Shown here in pieces: positions 16,869 to 26,200 of a stretch of DNA of 64,000 nt (within the stretch, counting starts at the first letter, position 1; each line of letters begins with the position of its first letter). The stretch is from Rhodoferax ferrireducens T118 (lineage in GTDB: Bacteria > Pseudomonadota > Gammaproteobacteria > Burkholderiales > Burkholderiaceae_C), in assembly GCF_000013605.1 (NCBI RefSeq), contig NC_007908.1, positions 4,648,338 to 4,712,337 on the forward strand, written 5' to 3'. The translations under genes were made by a program, and so were the position numbers. Under the pieces are notes generated by a model. That model did no database searches. It was not told the origin of the DNA and worked only from the letters and a program-made list of their open reading frames with translations.

Positions 16869-16899
16869 CTTGTAGTCTTTTTCCCGGTTCAAAAGTCAC

Positions 16900-17901
16900 T
16901 CAGCGTACGGCCCGCACGGCCTTAAACTCATCAATGATTTCCTTGCCAAGATCTGCCTCAAGCTGCTTCCACACCGGCGCAGTCGCATCCTGCCAGGCTT
17001 TTTCTTGCTGCGCGCTGAGTTTGACGATGCTGACACCCTTAGCCTTCATCACGTTGGTCGCGTCGGCGGCGATCTTTATCACACGCTGACGGTTAGCCAA
17101 AATCGCGTCGTCTACAGCCTGCTGCACTAGCGCTTGGTCGGCTGCGGACAGTCCGTTGAACCACTTGGCGTTAACCGTCCATGGGTAATAGATCAGTTGA
17201 TAGTGCGCGTCGGTGACGTACTTGATGTTGTCGTAAAACTTGTATTCCACATACGCATCCATCAAAGTCTGCATGCCGTCAACCAACCCCTGCTGCAACG
17301 CAGCAGGCATCTCGGTGATGTTGATCGAGACCGCATTCGCGCCCAGCACCTTCATCGTTGTCGAGTTCACCTTACCGACCCCACGCAACTTCAGACCACT
17401 GAAGTCCTTGGGCTCGACAAGCTGACGACTACGTGTGCCTGGCAAGATGTAACAATTCACCAACAGGCCCAGCACCTTGGCTCCTTTGGCTTCGGCCTCA
17501 CCGAAGACCTTGGAGACAAATGCTTTGTTGCTGGCAACGCGATCGAATGTCTCGTAGTCCGGGAAGGCGTAGGGGAGATCGAATAGTTGCACCTTGGGGG
17601 CGATGCTGGTCCAGTAGGCCGGAACAAGCGTCGTCATCTCGGCGTCGCCGCGCAGCATCGCCTGCACCAATTCATTCCCTTTGTACATCGAACCGTTGGG
17701 TGCAAAGCGCACTTTGATGTGCCCTTTCGATATTTCTTCGATGCGTTTGACGAAGTCCTGATCGGCCAAACCAGCTGAGAAGTTGGCCGCGTACTCGACC
17801 GGAAAGCGGATCGTGACGTTGCTCTGCGCGACTGCTGGTGTAGCGGCGATGCTCATGCCGAGCGCCAACGCGGCGCCTAAGGATTTCAAGCTGAAATTCA
17901 T
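16900..17901 (-). CDS. dctP: TRAP transporter substrate-binding protein (DctP)
   Basis: A 333-residue periplasmic solute receptor with a clear signal peptide (MNFSLKSLG, hydrophobic core, likely cleavage at PAVAQ). The ligand-binding region reads KLRGVGKVNSTTMKVLGANA, then EMPAALQQGLVDGMQTLMDA. GGAGAA lies 8 bp before the ATG at 17901. The short gap before dctQ (about 31 bp) and the order P-Q-M mark a complete TRAP transporter. The two DctP proteins of this window are clearly diverged, so they probably bind different acids. Confidence 0.93.
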   Translation of the reverse strand: MNFSLKSLGAALALGMSIAATPAVAQSNVTIRFPVEYAANFSAGLADQDFVKRIEEISKGHIKVRFAPNGSMYKGNELVQAMLRGDAEMTTLVPAYWTSIAPKVQLFDLPYAFPDYETFDRVASNKAFVSKVFGEAEAKGAKVLGLLVNCYILPGTRSRQLVEPKDFSGLKLRGVGKVNSTTMKVLGANAVSINITEMPAALQQGLVDGMQTLMDAYVEYKFYDNIKYVTDAHYQLIYYPWTVNAKWFNGLSAADQALVQQAVDDAILANRQRVIKIAADATNVMKAKGVSIVKLSAQQEKAWQDATAPVWKQLEADLGKEIIDEFKAVRAVR

Positions 17902-17941
17902 TGCGTTCTCCAAGAATTAGGGGTTAGGGGTTTGGGGGAAA

Positions 17942-18673
17942 CTAGACGAGCGACATGCTTCCCGTTGCAGGGCGAGGCGGAAGCTCGACATCAAAGTGCT
18001 TCCTGATGATCTCGGCCTGACGCTCGTAACACCCTCCGAATCTAAGCACTTTCCAACTCGGCAACTCGATGATGGTGCTGCCGATCTGGTACTTGTTGGC
18101 ATATTTTGACCGTCCGTAGCCAATCACGATGTCACAACCGGCCTTGAGTTCGTCCTCGACGTCCTCAAGTTCGAACTTGCTTCCTGACAACGACTTGTTG
18201 GCAGAAGAGCCGAACAACGGAGTGCACGACTCCCAGGAAAGGCGCGCGAGCTCATTGTGGATGACGCCAGCATTAAGCAGCAGATCCATCGTGTCACCCT
18301 TTGTGGACCGGCGTACCGCGCCGAAGTCAGAGGTCTGCAGCCATTCATGGTCGCGCCTAAAGGGTGCCACGATCGACAATGGCAGGTCGTAATCCTGGGT
18401 GATGCACTTCACCAGCGCCTTGTCACGCTCGGTGGTCGCCATCACCGCATTGAAGACGTCCCAGTTGCCAACGACACCGTTGGGCTTGGTCGGGGTGCGG
18501 TTCTTGAGTTCGTACACTCGCTCCACAGCGAGTGACGTGTGACCAAAGATTGCATAGGAAACATCGAAGGGAAGCACAGCAACGCCCCCCGCTTTCAGAA
18601 TGCGAAACGCGGTGAGTGCGTCTGCCTTCATTACGTCAAGACTGGGTTCAGCACCGCGATTAATTAGTTGCAT
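17942..18673 (-). CDS. YrdC/Sua5-domain protein 2
   Basis: A 243-residue YrdC/Sua5-type protein, first gene of the TRAP operon and a diverged paralogue of YrdC protein 1. Matching blocks: VLPFDVSYAIFGHT, KNRTPTKPNGVVG, PLFGSSANKSLSG and GSTIIELPSWKVLRFG. AGGAAA lies 8 bp before the ATG. As in protein 1, the Thr-Asp-Thr part of the housekeeping motif is replaced by Phe-Asp-Val-Ser. Both proteins share D-V-x-Y-A, DYDLPL and SSAN, so they form one subgroup. Carbamoyl or acyl-adenylate chemistry on the transported compound is a reasonable hypothesis. The gene is preceded by operator-like site F at 18735-18748. Confidence 0.85.
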   Translation of the reverse strand: MQLINRGAEPSLDVMKADALTAFRILKAGGVAVLPFDVSYAIFGHTSLAVERVYELKNRTPTKPNGVVGNWDVFNAVMATTERDKALVKCITQDYDLPLSIVAPFRRDHEWLQTSDFGAVRRSTKGDTMDLLLNAGVIHNELARLSWESCTPLFGSSANKSLSGSKFELEDVEDELKAGCDIVIGYGRSKYANKYQIGSTIIELPSWKVLRFGGCYERQAEIIRKHFDVELPPRPATGSMSLV

Positions 18674-18734
18674 GAGTCTGTTTCCTGAAAAGGTACTGCC
18701 TGATTCTGGACAAGCAATCAGAGCGAAATATTCA

Positions 18735-18748
18735 TTTGTAAGGACAAT
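18735..18748 (-). promoter_or_regulatory. GntR-type operator-like palindrome (site F)
   Basis: Minus strand ATTGT-CCTT-ACAAA, directly after TATATT, which could be the -10 of the YrdC2-dctPQM-hydrolase-YrdC1 operon. No good -35 is visible. Confidence 0.6.
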
Positions 18749-19074
18749 ATAGTATATTTAGCCCGGATGCATTGGGGTTTACCCGGTGTTGAAACTGAGT
18801 GCGTATCGCAAAGGCGGCGTAAAGGCAACGATGACAGCATCGAAGCTGGCGCATTCTTGGCGGCGCAGGCGCATCAGGAGCCAGCGTTCGCTCCTTGCTG
18901 GTGGGTGGCCCCGAGACCTTGTCCCAAAGTCCATCGTGCGCCCGTTGATACCTATGTATAACGTATCTCTCCACAGCCCCGCTGCCGCCCAGGGCCAGGA
19001 AATTCATCCCAAGGACTCCTGCCCTTTCCTGGCTAAGATTTACGCCCAACGCTCCATCGCTTGTCTCAATCATA
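18749..19074. other. Intergenic stretch between two divergent units, no gene seen
   Basis: About 325 bp between operator-like sites F and G. Short open frames on both strands (for example 18732-19094, minus) overlap the operators, lack ribosome sites and show no family motif. Nothing else was recognised. Confidence 0.4.
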
Positions 19075-19088
19075 TTTATCCGTACAAT
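19075..19088 (+). promoter_or_regulatory. GntR-type operator-like palindrome (site G)
   Basis: Plus strand TTTAT-CCGT-ACAAT, upstream of the CoA-transferase and HMG-CoA-lyase-like genes. One arm base departs from the other copies, and no strong -35/-10 pair in the usual register was found; TTGTCT at 19061 with TACAAT at 19083 is possible. Confidence 0.55.
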
Positions 19089-19236
19089 TAGCATGACTTA
19101 ATGCACCGACAAACTCGAAGAAACTCTGTTCCCCTTTGAGGCCCCAGGTCAAACGCCGGTCTGGAGCCGGGTTGTCACATTGTTGGAAGTCAAGCCGGTA
19201 CGGAAAACTGTTAACTACTGCCGCGGATATCGCGAT

Positions 19237-20442
19237 ATGACTATGAAACCACTCGACGGAATCACCATCCTGGACCTGACTCACATGTTGTCGGGGCCCT
19301 ACGGGACCATGCTTTTGACTGATCTGGGTGCACGCACGATAAAAGTTGAGCCACCCGGACAGGGCGAAGGAACGCGTCAGTTGCTGGCCACTGACCCCAA
19401 CTATTCACGCGACGGCATGGGGGCCTATTTCCTGACGCTCAACCGGAGCAAAGAGAGTGTTTGCATCGATCTGAAGTCGCATTCGGGCCGTGAGGTGTTC
19501 TACGACCTCGTGCGCAAAGCCGATATGGTGTTTGACAATTTCAGCGTTGGGGTCACAGCACGACTGGGTATCGATCACGCGGCGTTGTCAGCCATCAACC
19601 CGCGCATCATTACCTGTTCTGTAACGGGGTTCGGAGAGACGGGCCCGGACACCCAGCGCCCCGCTTTCGACCAAGTCGTTCAGGGCATGGGGGGGGGCAT
19701 GAGCATAACGGGCGACCCGGACAGGGCCCCGGTACGAAGCGGCATTCCCATTGGCGATCTCGGTGGCGGCATTTTCGGCGCAATGGGCGTGCTCGCGGCT
19801 CTTCAATCTCGCGCTCGCGACGGGCATGGGCAGCATGTGGACGTCTCAATGCTGGACGCACAGATATCACTGCTTAACTACATGGCGACGATGTATTTGA
19901 TGTCGGGACATGTTCCGGGCCGCATTGCCAACAGCCATTTTGTCCATGTGCCCTACAACACGTTTAGCACGAGAGATGGGTTTATTGTTATCGCTTGCAT
20001 CGGCGACGCCTTCTTCGAACGGTTCATAGAGGTAATTGATCGGCCTGAACTGAAGAAACCGGAATACCTGAAACAGCCAGCACGGTATGCGGAGAAGACG
20101 TTCATCGAGGCCATCATCAACGAAGAGTTATCTCAAAATTCTGCACAATACTGGCTCGACAAGCTGCGAGCCGCCCGCATCCCATGCGGACCCGTGAATG
20201 ACTTCGCGCAAGCCCTGGCCGATCCGCAGGTCGTCGCGCGTGACATGGTGGTCGAGGTGCAACTCAAGTCGGGTGGCACGGTGCGCATGCCGGGAAATCC
20301 GATGAAATTCCCTGGGGCCGGGCCCGAAAGTTTCACCAGCCCACCCACGCTCGGTGAACACACCGAGGTTGTCCTCAAAAGCTTTCTTGGCTATGACGAA
20401 GCTCGACTCTCCGAGCTCCGCGCTACAGGCGTCATCGCCTGA
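19237..20442 (+). CDS. CaiB/BaiF family III CoA-transferase (formyl-CoA-transferase-like)
   Basis: Intact 401-residue family III CoA-transferase. Visible: LDLTHMLSGPYGTMLLTDLG, KVEPPGQGEGTRQLLATDP, NRSKESVCIDLKS, SVTGFGETGPD, DQVVQGMGGGMSITGDP, and GIPIGDLGGGIFGAMGVLAA, whose Asp is the usual acyl-carrying residue. The ATG at 19237 is favoured over the upstream TTG (19180). The truncated fragment at 4.7-5.1 kb is its close relative. Followed 10 bp later by an HMG-CoA-lyase-like gene, so CoA activation and cleavage of one acid are probably coupled. Confidence 0.92.
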   Translation: MTMKPLDGITILDLTHMLSGPYGTMLLTDLGARTIKVEPPGQGEGTRQLLATDPNYSRDGMGAYFLTLNRSKESVCIDLKSHSGREVFYDLVRKADMVFDNFSVGVTARLGIDHAALSAINPRIITCSVTGFGETGPDTQRPAFDQVVQGMGGGMSITGDPDRAPVRSGIPIGDLGGGIFGAMGVLAALQSRARDGHGQHVDVSMLDAQISLLNYMATMYLMSGHVPGRIANSHFVHVPYNTFSTRDGFIVIACIGDAFFERFIEVIDRPELKKPEYLKQPARYAEKTFIEAIINEELSQNSAQYWLDKLRAARIPCGPVNDFAQALADPQVVARDMVVEVQLKSGGTVRMPGNPMKFPGAGPESFTSPPTLGEHTEVVLKSFLGYDEARLSELRATGVIA

Positions 20443-20452
20443 GCAGCCGCGC

Positions 20453-21379
20453 ATGGAGCATATTTTCATAACCGACGTGGCGCCGCGCGATGGCTTGCAA
20501 AGCCAGGCGGTCACCGTTTCGACGTCCAATAAGCTGCGTCTGATCCGCGCGCTGGCCGACGCGGGCGTGCGTAGCGTAGAAGCTACAAGCTTCGTTTCTC
20601 CGAAGGCCGTGCCGCAGATGGCTGACGCGGCGGAAGTCATCGCCGGCTTGCGCTTTCTGGAGAGCGAGACCGGCCTGCGCACCTCCGCGCTAGTCCCGAA
20701 CATTAAGGGACTGGAGCGCGCAACGGCAGTGGGCGCACGCGAGATCGCGGTGGTCATCTCGGCCACAAAAACGATGAACCTCAAGAACATCAACATGAAC
20801 CTTGCCGAAGCTGAGGAGAACTGCAAGGCAACCTTGCATGCTGCCCGGGCTTCTGGCTTGGCGACGCGCGCCTATATTGCAGTCGCTTGGGAATGCCCGT
20901 TCGAGGGCGTGACCGACCCCGATACAGTCGTGCGACTTGCGGCGGCTATGCGCGTTGCTGGAGCCGGTGAGATTGTCATCGCCGACACCATTGGCGCCGC
21001 CGCACCCGGGCAGGTTGCCGCACTGCTGCGCGTGCTCGCACAATCCATTCCGCTCGACATGTTGGCGGTCCATTTCCATGATACCCGTGGCATGGGAGCT
21101 GCAAACGCCTATGCTGCATTAGAGGCAGGCGTGCGCCGTTTTGACGCCAGCGTCGGCGGCATCGGTGGCTGCCCGTTCGCTCCCGGCGCAGCCGGCAATC
21201 TTGCGACCGAAGACCTCGTGATGCTAGCTCATCAGTGTGGTTTCACAACCGGAATCAACCTTGATGTGCTACTGCTGGCCGTCGATATGTCCGAAGCGTT
21301 TCTGGGTCGACCGCTCGGTGGCCGATCCATGCCGTGGCTGCGGAACCGACAACAGCAACGTGTTGCGCAAGGCAGCTAG
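20453..21379 (+). CDS. Hydroxymethylglutaryl-CoA lyase-like enzyme
   Basis: A 308-residue member of the HMG-CoA lyase family (DRE-TIM metallolyases), which split a 3-hydroxy-3-methylacyl-CoA to acetyl-CoA and a keto acid. Key elements are DVAPRDGLQ (catalytic Arg-Asp), SFVSPKAVPQMAD, AVHFHDTRGMGAANAY with the two metal-binding His, and the cysteine loop GGIGGCPFAPGAAGNLATED. The ATG at 20453 gives the usual N-terminus; an earlier start at 20354 would overlap the CoA-transferase. In this setting the substrate may be HMG-CoA or a citramalyl-CoA-like compound, a reaction overlapping with the CitE-like lyase. It ends the catabolic island. Confidence 0.9.
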   Translation: MEHIFITDVAPRDGLQSQAVTVSTSNKLRLIRALADAGVRSVEATSFVSPKAVPQMADAAEVIAGLRFLESETGLRTSALVPNIKGLERATAVGAREIAVVISATKTMNLKNINMNLAEAEENCKATLHAARASGLATRAYIAVAWECPFEGVTDPDTVVRLAAAMRVAGAGEIVIADTIGAAAPGQVAALLRVLAQSIPLDMLAVHFHDTRGMGAANAYAALEAGVRRFDASVGGIGGCPFAPGAAGNLATEDLVMLAHQCGFTTGINLDVLLLAVDMSEAFLGRPLGGRSMPWLRNRQQQRVAQGS

Positions 21380-21565
21380 TTCAGGTCTTGTGGGCGCCAA
21401 ATTTTGGATGAGAAACGAACTTGGCCATCAGATGTTGGCGCAGACGCGATATTGACGCCCCTACCAGCGGGGGACCAATTCAGGCCACTTTCACACTTTT
21501 CCGTGGCTGGGTTAATGAAATCCTTGCAGGCGGATCAACAGCGCGTCGGTACTGACAGGACATGG

Positions 21566-22114
21566 TCATGTCTTTCCCCCTGTGAACATTGATTTGACAG
21601 CTCCGCCTGCCAACCACCAATTGGCAAACTCCCTCAGGTTCAAATGCTGCGAATTCACGTTTTCGAGTTCGGGGCCGACATTTGGGGATCCATTTTCTTC
21701 CCTGCGGATCAGCGCCTTGTGCACTCCATGAGGAACACCTCGGTGGTACGGCAAGAAATCATCCACAAAGGCCACCGGCTTGAGTTTTTCAATTACAGAC
21801 GCCTTGGGGCTCAGCTGCGTTACATCGTTTCCCGTTGCAACAACGATCTCGATGGGAAATCCCAGTGTCTTCAGGTTTTGCAGTCGCGCCTGGGTGAACT
21901 CCGCCCTGAGCGCCGATACACAGACCAATTCGTACCCACCGACGACCAGGTCATGGCAGGCCTGCACAGCCGCCCTCCAGGGCGGGCACGGTGCTCCAGA
22001 ACTCCTCATCGAACACCCGGCGAAGCGCGGCGAGCCTGTCGCCAGACAGGTGTGCAACACCCCACCGCTCCAATGGCCAGTAAGCCTGTGGGTCTTTCAA
22101 GGCTGGGTGTACGC
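21566..22114 (-). pseudogene. HAD-like hydrolase gene, truncated by IS21 and frameshifted
   Basis: Minus-strand coding remnant. The upstream part (frame ending near 21965) reads ALKDPQAYWPLERWGVAHL and FDEEFWSTVPALEGG. After a frameshift near 21970 it continues as ACHDLVVGGYELVCVSALRA, KTLGFPIEIVVATG and PVAFVDDFLPYH, a pattern like the Ser/Thr motif and terminal Asp-Asp motif of HAD phosphatase-fold proteins. The 5' end, where the first catalytic Asp motif would lie, has been replaced by the left end of the IS21 element at about 22115. Both defects make a working product unlikely. Confidence 0.6.
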
Positions 22115-22226
22115 TGTTGCCGCCGACCGAAAACTGACCACCTAAAGGCACAAGCGCCGATCCAAAATTGACCAGGGTGTTCCACTGACCTGCTGAAATA
22201 TTCAGCAGGAGACAAAGGTGATCACC

Positions 22227-23751
22227 ATGGAAATGATAGACAAGGTCAGGCGCATGAAACTGCGCGACAAACTCTCCAACACCGCAATTGCGAAGCTCAC
22301 CGGGCTGTCACGCAACACGATCAAGAAATGGCTTAAGGCACCCAGCGACGTTGTACCCAAATACAGCAGGGAAAGTCCCGCAGGCAAGCTCACTGCCTTT
22401 GAAGCAACGCTGGAACAGGCCCTCACGGCCGACTCCCATCGGCCCAAGCACGCCCGCCGCACGGCCAAGGCGTTGTTCACACAAATCCAGGCCCAAGGGT
22501 ATAGGGGTGGCTACATTGCAGCGACTGACTTCACCCGCGCCTGGCGCGAGCAGTCTGGCAAGTCCCCCAGCAAAGCATTCGTGCCATTGAGCTTCGAACT
22601 GGGCGAAGCCTTCCAGTTTGACTGGAGCGATGAAGGACTGCTGGTGGGTGGCGTGTTCTACAAGCTGCAAGTGGCCCACCTCAAACTGTGTGCCAGTCGT
22701 GCCTTCTGGCTGGTGGCCTATCCCAGCCAAGGGCACGAGATGCTGTTTGACGCCCACACCCGGTCCTTCCATGCGCTCGGTGGCGTTACCCGGCGCGGCA
22801 TCTACGACAACATGAAGACAGCGGTGGACAAAGTCAAGAAAGGCAAGGGTCGCATCGTCAATGCCGCGGTTTGCGGCGATGTGTAGCCACTACCTGTTCG
22901 ATCCTGACTTCTGCAACGTGGCATCCGGTTGGGAGAAAGGCGTGGTGGAGAAGAATGTGCAGGACAGTCGCCGACGTATTTGGATCGAAGCTGGTACCCG
23001 TCGCTTTGGCTCGTTCATTGAACTCAACGCCTGGCTGGGCGAGCGCTGTCGCTCGATCTGGGCGGACACGCAACACCCTGTTCACAAGCAGTTCACCGTG
23101 GCCGAGATGCTGGAATTGGAGCGTGCTCACCTCATAAGCATGCCCGCATCGTTTGATGGCTACGTGGAGAAATAGGCACGGGTGAGCAGCACCTGTCTGG
23201 TGGCGGTGGCGCGCAACCGCTACTCGGTGCCTTGCGAATGGGCCGGTCACATGGTCAGCACCCGGCTGTATCCGAATAGGGTTGCAGTGGCAGCCGCAGA
23301 TACGCTGGTTGCCAGTCACCCCAGGCTGACCGGCAGTGGGCAAACCACGTATGACTGGCAGCACTACATTGACCTGGTGCAACGCAAGCCCGGCGCCTTG
23401 CGAAACGGCGCTCCGTTTCTGGACATGCCACCACCCTTGCTGCGTCTTCGCCAATCCCTCTTGCGCCACACCGGTGGAGACCGTGTCATGGCAGAAGTGC
23501 TTGCCGTGGTGCCACTGGCCGGACTTGAAGAAGTGCTGGTGGCGGTTGAACTGGTGCTTGAAGCTGCCGCGCCCAGTGGCAGCATCAGCGCCGAACACGT
23601 AAAGAACGTGCTGGCACGATTGAATACGCCAACGACACCAGAGCAGGCCCAGACCTCTTTGCAGCTCAATGAGGCCCCTCGAGCTGATACCGCACGCTAT
23701 GACCGACTACGCCCCACTCATCAAGATGGGCAGGAGGTGAGCCATGCGTGA
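22227..23751 (+). pseudogene. istA: IS21 transposase gene istA (frameshift and internal stop)
   Basis: The first 220 codons are intact: helix-turn-helix LSNTAIAKLTGLSRNTIKKW and the start of the integrase core FQFDWSDEGLLVGG with the first catalytic Asp, then RRGIYDNMKTAVDKV with the second. A frameshift near 22870 ends this frame at GDV*. The match continues in another frame from about 22861, with catalytic-core sequence GWEKGVVEKNVQDSRRRIW. It is interrupted again by TAG at 23173-23175 and resumes with LVAVARNRYSVPCEW through to the end at 23751. Two lesions are therefore present. It overlaps istB by 8 bp. Confidence 0.88.
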
Positions 23752-24577
23752 TGCTAAACGTGACATACAGTCCGAACTCAAAGCACTGCGCCTGAACGGC
23801 ATGGCCACTGCCTGGGCTGATTTGACGGCGCAAGGGGGCGACTCAACACTGGATTCTTCGCGCTGGTTGATTGAGCATTTACTGCAGGCCGAAGACGTGG
23901 ACCGGGCCTTGCGTTCCATTGCGCACCAAATGAAGTCGGCGCGCTTTCCGGTGCATCGGGACATCGCGGGCTTTGACTTTGAGGCGTCCATTGTTGACAG
24001 GATATTGATGGGCAAACTGGCTAACCTGTCGTTTACCGAAGATGCGCAGAACGTGGTGTTGATTGGCGGACCGGGCACCGGCAAGACGCACTTGGCCACC
24101 GCCTTGGGAATCTCTGGCCTGACCCACCACAGCAAACGTGTGCGCTTCTATTCCACGGTGGATCTGGTCAACGCACTGGAACAAGAGAAGGCACAAGGGA
24201 AGGCGGGTCGGATTGCCATGAGTCTGCTGCGCATGGATCTGATCATTCTGGATGAGCTGGGATATTTGCCATTCAGTCAGGCCGGTGGCGCCTTACTGTT
24301 TCATTTGCTGTCCAAGTTGTACGAGCACACCAGCGTGCTGATCACCACCAACTTGACGTTTGCCGAGTGGTCCAGCGTGTTTGGCGATGCCAAGATGACC
24401 ACGGCCTTGCTGGACAGGCTCACTCACCATTGCCATATCCTGGAGACCGGCAATGAGTCTTACCGCTTCCGGCACAGCTCCAATGAAGCCAAGGGCCGCA
24501 TCAAGTCCAGAGAGCAATCCAGAAAGGCAGAAGCACGCCAGGGTTCAGAGCCGAAAGAGGATGTTGATCAGCTTTGA
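23744..24577 (+). CDS. istB: IS21 ATP-binding helper protein IstB
   Basis: Intact 277-residue IstB, the AAA+ ATPase that loads and regulates the IstA transposase. Walker A is [15 protein letters not shown], Walker [14 protein letters not shown], followed by sensor region [17 protein letters not shown] and the family-typical [23 protein letters not shown]. The ATG lies inside the end of istA, the usual IS21 overlap that couples translation. The C-terminal 25 residues are Lys/Glu-rich. With istA broken it has no partner in this element. Confidence 0.95.
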   Translation: MRDAKRDIQSELKALRLNGMATAWADLTAQGGDSTLDSSRWLIEHLLQAEDVDRALRSIAHQMKSARFPVHRDIAGFDFEASIVDRILMGKLANLSFTEDAQNVVLIGGPGTGKTHLATALGISGLTHHSKRVRFYSTVDLVNALEQEKAQGKAGRIAMSLLRMDLIILDELGYLPFSQAGGALLFHLLSKLYEHTSVLITTNLTFAEWSSVFGDAKMTTALLDRLTHHCHILETGNESYRFRHSSNEAKGRIKSREQSRKAEARQGSEPKEDVDQL

Positions 24578-24969
24578 TGCAGAGCAAATCAGCGGGCAAG
24601 CAGCTTCGGGCTACGCCCTACGCAGCTTGCCCACTGATGATGAATTCACACCAACAGCCAATTCAAAAGGAGTCCAGCAAAACAGCAAAGCGCTATAGTT
24701 ATCCACAGTTGACGTTCAAGAAGTCAGCTTTAGCCCCTGGTCAAAATTCAATCGGCACAGGTGGTCAATATTGAATCGGCGCCGACAGTCTACTTCCGAC
24801 AATTGACACTCGCCGTCCGCTCTGCAGCCACCAACTCTGGTGGCTGGCTGACTGCTGAGGGCACGTAGTTCGCGTCCACGGCAGGCCGCTGTCCGTCACC
24901 ACGACTTGGTGAATTTGCGAACGTCAAGTTTCAGGCAAGCAGTTTGATGTCGCCTCTGACTTGTGGCGA

Positions 24970-26200
24970 CCTTGGATTCAACCGGTCGATGCAACAAGTT
25001 GGCTGAATCGTTCAGCGGGCGTTTCGTAGTTTAGAGTTTTCCTTGGGCGCTCGTTCAGTTTTCTCGCCACTGCATTGAGCTGTGCCTGTGAATAATTCGA
25101 GATATCGATTCCCTTGGGGAAATACTGCCGCAATAGTCCGTTCGTATTCTCATTGCTCCCACGCTGCCAGGGACTCTGGGGATCACAGAAGTAAACACTG
25201 ATGTCTGTGGCCAGTGTGAAGCGCTTGTGGTCAGCCATTTCATGACCCCGATCCCAGGTCAGCGACTTGTAGAGTTCCTGGGGCAGCTTGCGAGCTTTTT
25301 GGATCAGTGCATTGATGACCGTCTGGGTATCTTTGTGGGCAACCTTCACCAGCATCACGTAACGCGTCTGACGCTCGACCAGTGTCGCAATCTGGTTGTT
25401 GAGGCTGCCAAACAGCAAATCGCCTTCCCAGTGGCCAGGTATGGCCCGATCCTCCACCGAGGCTGGACGCTCGCTGATGGACACTGCGTTGGTGATTTTG
25501 CCGTGGTTGTCTGTCTTTTGGGTGTGGTGGCGCGAACGGCGCATGGTCCTGGTGCGCCTCAAATGTTGCAGCAGTTCTTTCTTCAGGGCACCACGGGCCT
25601 GTATGAAGAGACTTCGATAGATGGTTTCGTGTGACACCTGATAGTTCTCGTCGTCCGCATAAGCCTGCTTCAACCATCCGGCAATTTGCTGTGGTGACCA
25701 TTGCAATTGGAGCTTACCGGCCACGAGGCTCGCCAGCTTTAGCTTCTCCACCAGTTTGCAGGTCTTGGGGCGACACGCACGATCCCAGGCAGCCTGGTCG
25801 GCCAGGGTCGCGCGGTGGCAGCCCTGGCCACCGTTGCGCTGGATCTCACGGCTTACGGTTGATGGCGCACGTCCAAGCAGGCAAGCAATTGACCGGATCG
25901 AGCGTCCCACCGCCAGTGCGCGAGATATCTCTTCGCGTTCAGCCAGGCTCAAAGCAAATTGGGAACGACAACGCTGCGCCGGACGTATGCCACCAGTCTC
26001 ACCCAGGATGCGGCTGATAGATGAGTGGTTTCTATCAAATAACTGGGCAATCTGTTGAAGGGATTCACCCTTCTTCCGGCGTTCCCACATCAGAGCCTTC
26101 TGGTTATCAGAGTAGTAAATCCTGGGCCTTTGCTTCATCTGCAACACTCCTTCTGCTTATGCAATTTCTAGTGTGTTGCATCGACCGGTTGAATCCAAGG
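24970..26200 (-). mobile_element. IS30-family insertion sequence, intact
   Basis: About 1.23 kb bounded by a perfect 27-bp inverted repeat, 24970-24996 and 26174-26200 (outer bases CCTTGGATTCAACCGG). It holds one complete transposase gene on the minus strand, whose stop lies within the left repeat. No clear short target duplication was seen. An intact gene with perfect ends suggests recent insertion. Confidence 0.88.
24978..26138 (-). CDS. IS30-family transposase
   Basis: A 386-residue DDE transposase. The N-terminal half holds two helix-turn-helix segments (SLQQIAQLFDRNHSSISRIL and RSIRSIACLLGRAPSTVSRE). The catalytic core follows with GHWEGDLLFG (first Asp), LTWDRGHEMADH (second Asp) and CDPQSPWQRGSNENTNGLLR with the catalytic Glu, then QYFPKGIDI, the IS30 signature. 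Start ATG 26138 has GGAG upstream; a GTG lies three codons earlier. Confidence 0.96.
   Translation of the reverse strand: MKQRPRIYYSDNQKALMWERRKKGESLQQIAQLFDRNHSSISRILGETGGIRPAQRCRSQFALSLAEREEISRALAVGRSIRSIACLLGRAPSTVSREIQRNGGQGCHRATLADQAAWDRACRPKTCKLVEKLKLASLVAGKLQLQWSPQQIAGWLKQAYADDENYQVSHETIYRSLFIQARGALKKELLQHLRRTRTMRRSRHHTQKTDNHGKITNAVSISERPASVEDRAIPGHWEGDLLFGSLNNQIATLVERQTRYVMLVKVAHKDTQTVINALIQKARKLPQELYKSLTWDRGHEMADHKRFTLATDISVYFCDPQSPWQRGSNENTNGLLRQYFPKGIDISNYSQAQLNAVARKLNERPRKTLNYETPAERFSQLVASTG

Larger units (their letters stand above)
22115..24787 (+). mobile_element. IS21-family insertion sequence
   Basis: About 2.67 kb with istA and istB on the plus strand. The ends are imperfect inverted repeats. 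The left begins TGTTGCCGCCGACCG near 22115 and the right ends CGGCGCCGACA at 24787. Inside both ends a second and third subterminal block repeat (TGACCACCT and TTGACCAGGG), as expected for IS21 transposase-binding sites. No target duplication could be recognised. istA is broken, so the copy should not move by itself. Confidence 0.78.

Noticed and set aside
20128..20826. 232-residue minus-strand frame across the CoA-transferase and lyase genes
   Set aside because: It is antisense to two clear genes in coding register and has no motif.
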